Part shown: positions 5,369 through 5,909 of the stretch, piece after piece
Layout of the letters: every line of letters begins with the position of its first letter
How positions within the stretch are numbered: position 1 is the first letter of the stretch
Assembly: GCA_016764115.1 (NCBI GenBank)
Contig: JAESSM010000195.1
Span: forward strand, 1 to 5,909
DNA from: Bacteroidia bacterium
Lineage (GTDB): Bacteria; Bacteroidota; Bacteroidia; JAESSM01; NORP286
Direction of reading: 5' to 3'
DNA length: 5,909 nt
Notes under the pieces: generated by a model
What the model saw: the letters and a program-made list of their open reading frames with translations, nothing else
What the model was told of the DNA's origin: nothing
Databases searched by the model: none
Translations under genes and position numbers: made by a program

Positions 5369-5909
5369 CAGCCTTCTCAACTGATCTAAGAAATCCGAAA
5401 GCTTTTCTCTTGAAATTGGGACTTTAGCTCCATCTTTCATGACTGCAACATGTCCTTCATCTTTAAGATAATCGGTTAAATATGACAAGTTAATAATGTG
5501 TGATTTATGTATCCTGCAAAACTTAGTATTATCCAATAAGTTCTCATAAATCTTTAAGGTTCTTGTATCAAGATATTTATCTTTTTGATCAAAAAATAAT
5601 ACGGTACAGTTGCCATTTGCCTCCAACCTTAAGATCTCATCATCTTCTACGATCTTTATTCCTTTTGAATGATTGATGGTAATTTTATTAGGCGACTTTT
5701 CACTTTTGTAATTCGACATTACTTCCTCTAAAGAAGCTATGTATGAAGAAAAATTTTCAGGATGTTTTTCGGTCTTTTTATAAAAATCGATTAGTTTATC
5801 AACCGCATTTTTTAGCTCATCAATTTCGATAGGTTTTAGTATGTAATGAATTGCATTAGAATTGAACGCACGCACAGCAAATTCTTCAAATGCTGTAACA
5901 AATACTACC
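5366..5909 (-). CDS. LytTR-family response regulator, C-terminal part (cut by window edge)
   Basis: The last 180 codons of a second LytR/AlgR-class regulator; the 5' end is beyond base 5909. The visible receiver part begins VVFVTAFEEFAVRAF and includes the conserved Thr (visible residue 5) and the Lys of YILKPIEI (residue 25). The phosphoacceptor Asp lies outside the window. A linker leads to a LytTR domain at about 75-178 with the hallmark FCRIHKSHIINLSYLTDYL and DGAKVPISREKLSDF. A GTG at 5875 could be read as a start but falls inside the receiver domain and is surely an internal valine. The protein is a clear paralogue of the regulator at 958-1707, with many identities in both the receiver end and the LytTR domain. 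It precedes the sensor gene by 153 bp, a gap that contains a promoter candidate, so it may belong to another kinase upstream or may regulate the sensor operon. Confidence 0.92.
   Translation of the reverse strand, partial: VVFVTAFEEFAVRAFNSNAIHYILKPIEIDELKNAVDKLIDFYKKTEKHPENFSSYIASLEEVMSNYKSEKSPNKITINHSKGIKIVEDDEILRLEANGNCTVLFFDQKDKYLDTRTLKIYENLLDNTKFCRIHKSHIINLSYLTDYLKDEGHVAVMKDGAKVPISREKLSDFLDQLRRL

Noticed and set aside
5366..5875. Complete small LytTR protein starting at GTG 5875
   Set aside because: The frame continues to the window edge with conserved receiver sequence (VVFVTA), so the gene is truncated by the window, not short.

Overview
The window reads as chromosomal DNA from an AT-rich member of the Bacteroidota, most likely the Cytophagales or a nearby order (inference from protein style, not from a marker gene). 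The grounds are a TonB-dependent receptor with an N-terminal carboxypeptidase-regulatory-like domain, a periplasmic Reg_prop/Y_Y_Y propeller sensor, LytS/LytTR-type signalling proteins, a lipoprotein with the Bacteroidota surface-export signal (Cys-X-Lys-Glu-Asp), promoter-like TTG/TAnnTTTG elements and the absence of clear Shine-Dalgarno sequences. All five supported genes lie on the minus strand, so transcription runs from high to low coordinates.

In transcription order: (1) 5909-5366, the C-terminal part of a LytTR response regulator cut by the window edge; (2) 5365-5213, an intergenic control region with short direct repeats at the regulator's stop codon, three ATTGA-containing repeats phased at exactly 21 bp, a TTG-N19-TATTTTTA promoter candidate and a perfect 14-bp palindrome; (3) 5212-2180, a large membrane sensor kinase with 14 propeller repeats, a Y_Y_Y domain, one membrane segment and a LytS-type His_kinase/HATPase module; (4) 2150-1752, a small, extremely acidic predicted surface lipoprotein; (5) 1707-958, a complete LytTR response regulator; (6) 957-535, a 423-bp gene-free stretch with a long imperfect inverted repeat just after the regulator's stop; (7) 534-1, the N-terminal part of a TonB-dependent outer-membrane receptor.

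Genes 3-5 are separated by only 29 and 44 bp and look like one operon: a periplasmic sensor that would phosphorylate the LytTR regulator, with the acidic lipoprotein encoded between them. The most interesting points are this lipoprotein, which is a candidate accessory component of the signalling system, and the 21-bp phased repeats. Their 9-bp cores with 12-bp gaps match the geometry known for LytTR-domain binding sites, which suggests control of the sensor operon by one of the two flanking regulators. The ligand, the regulon and the role of the receptor gene cannot be read from this window.
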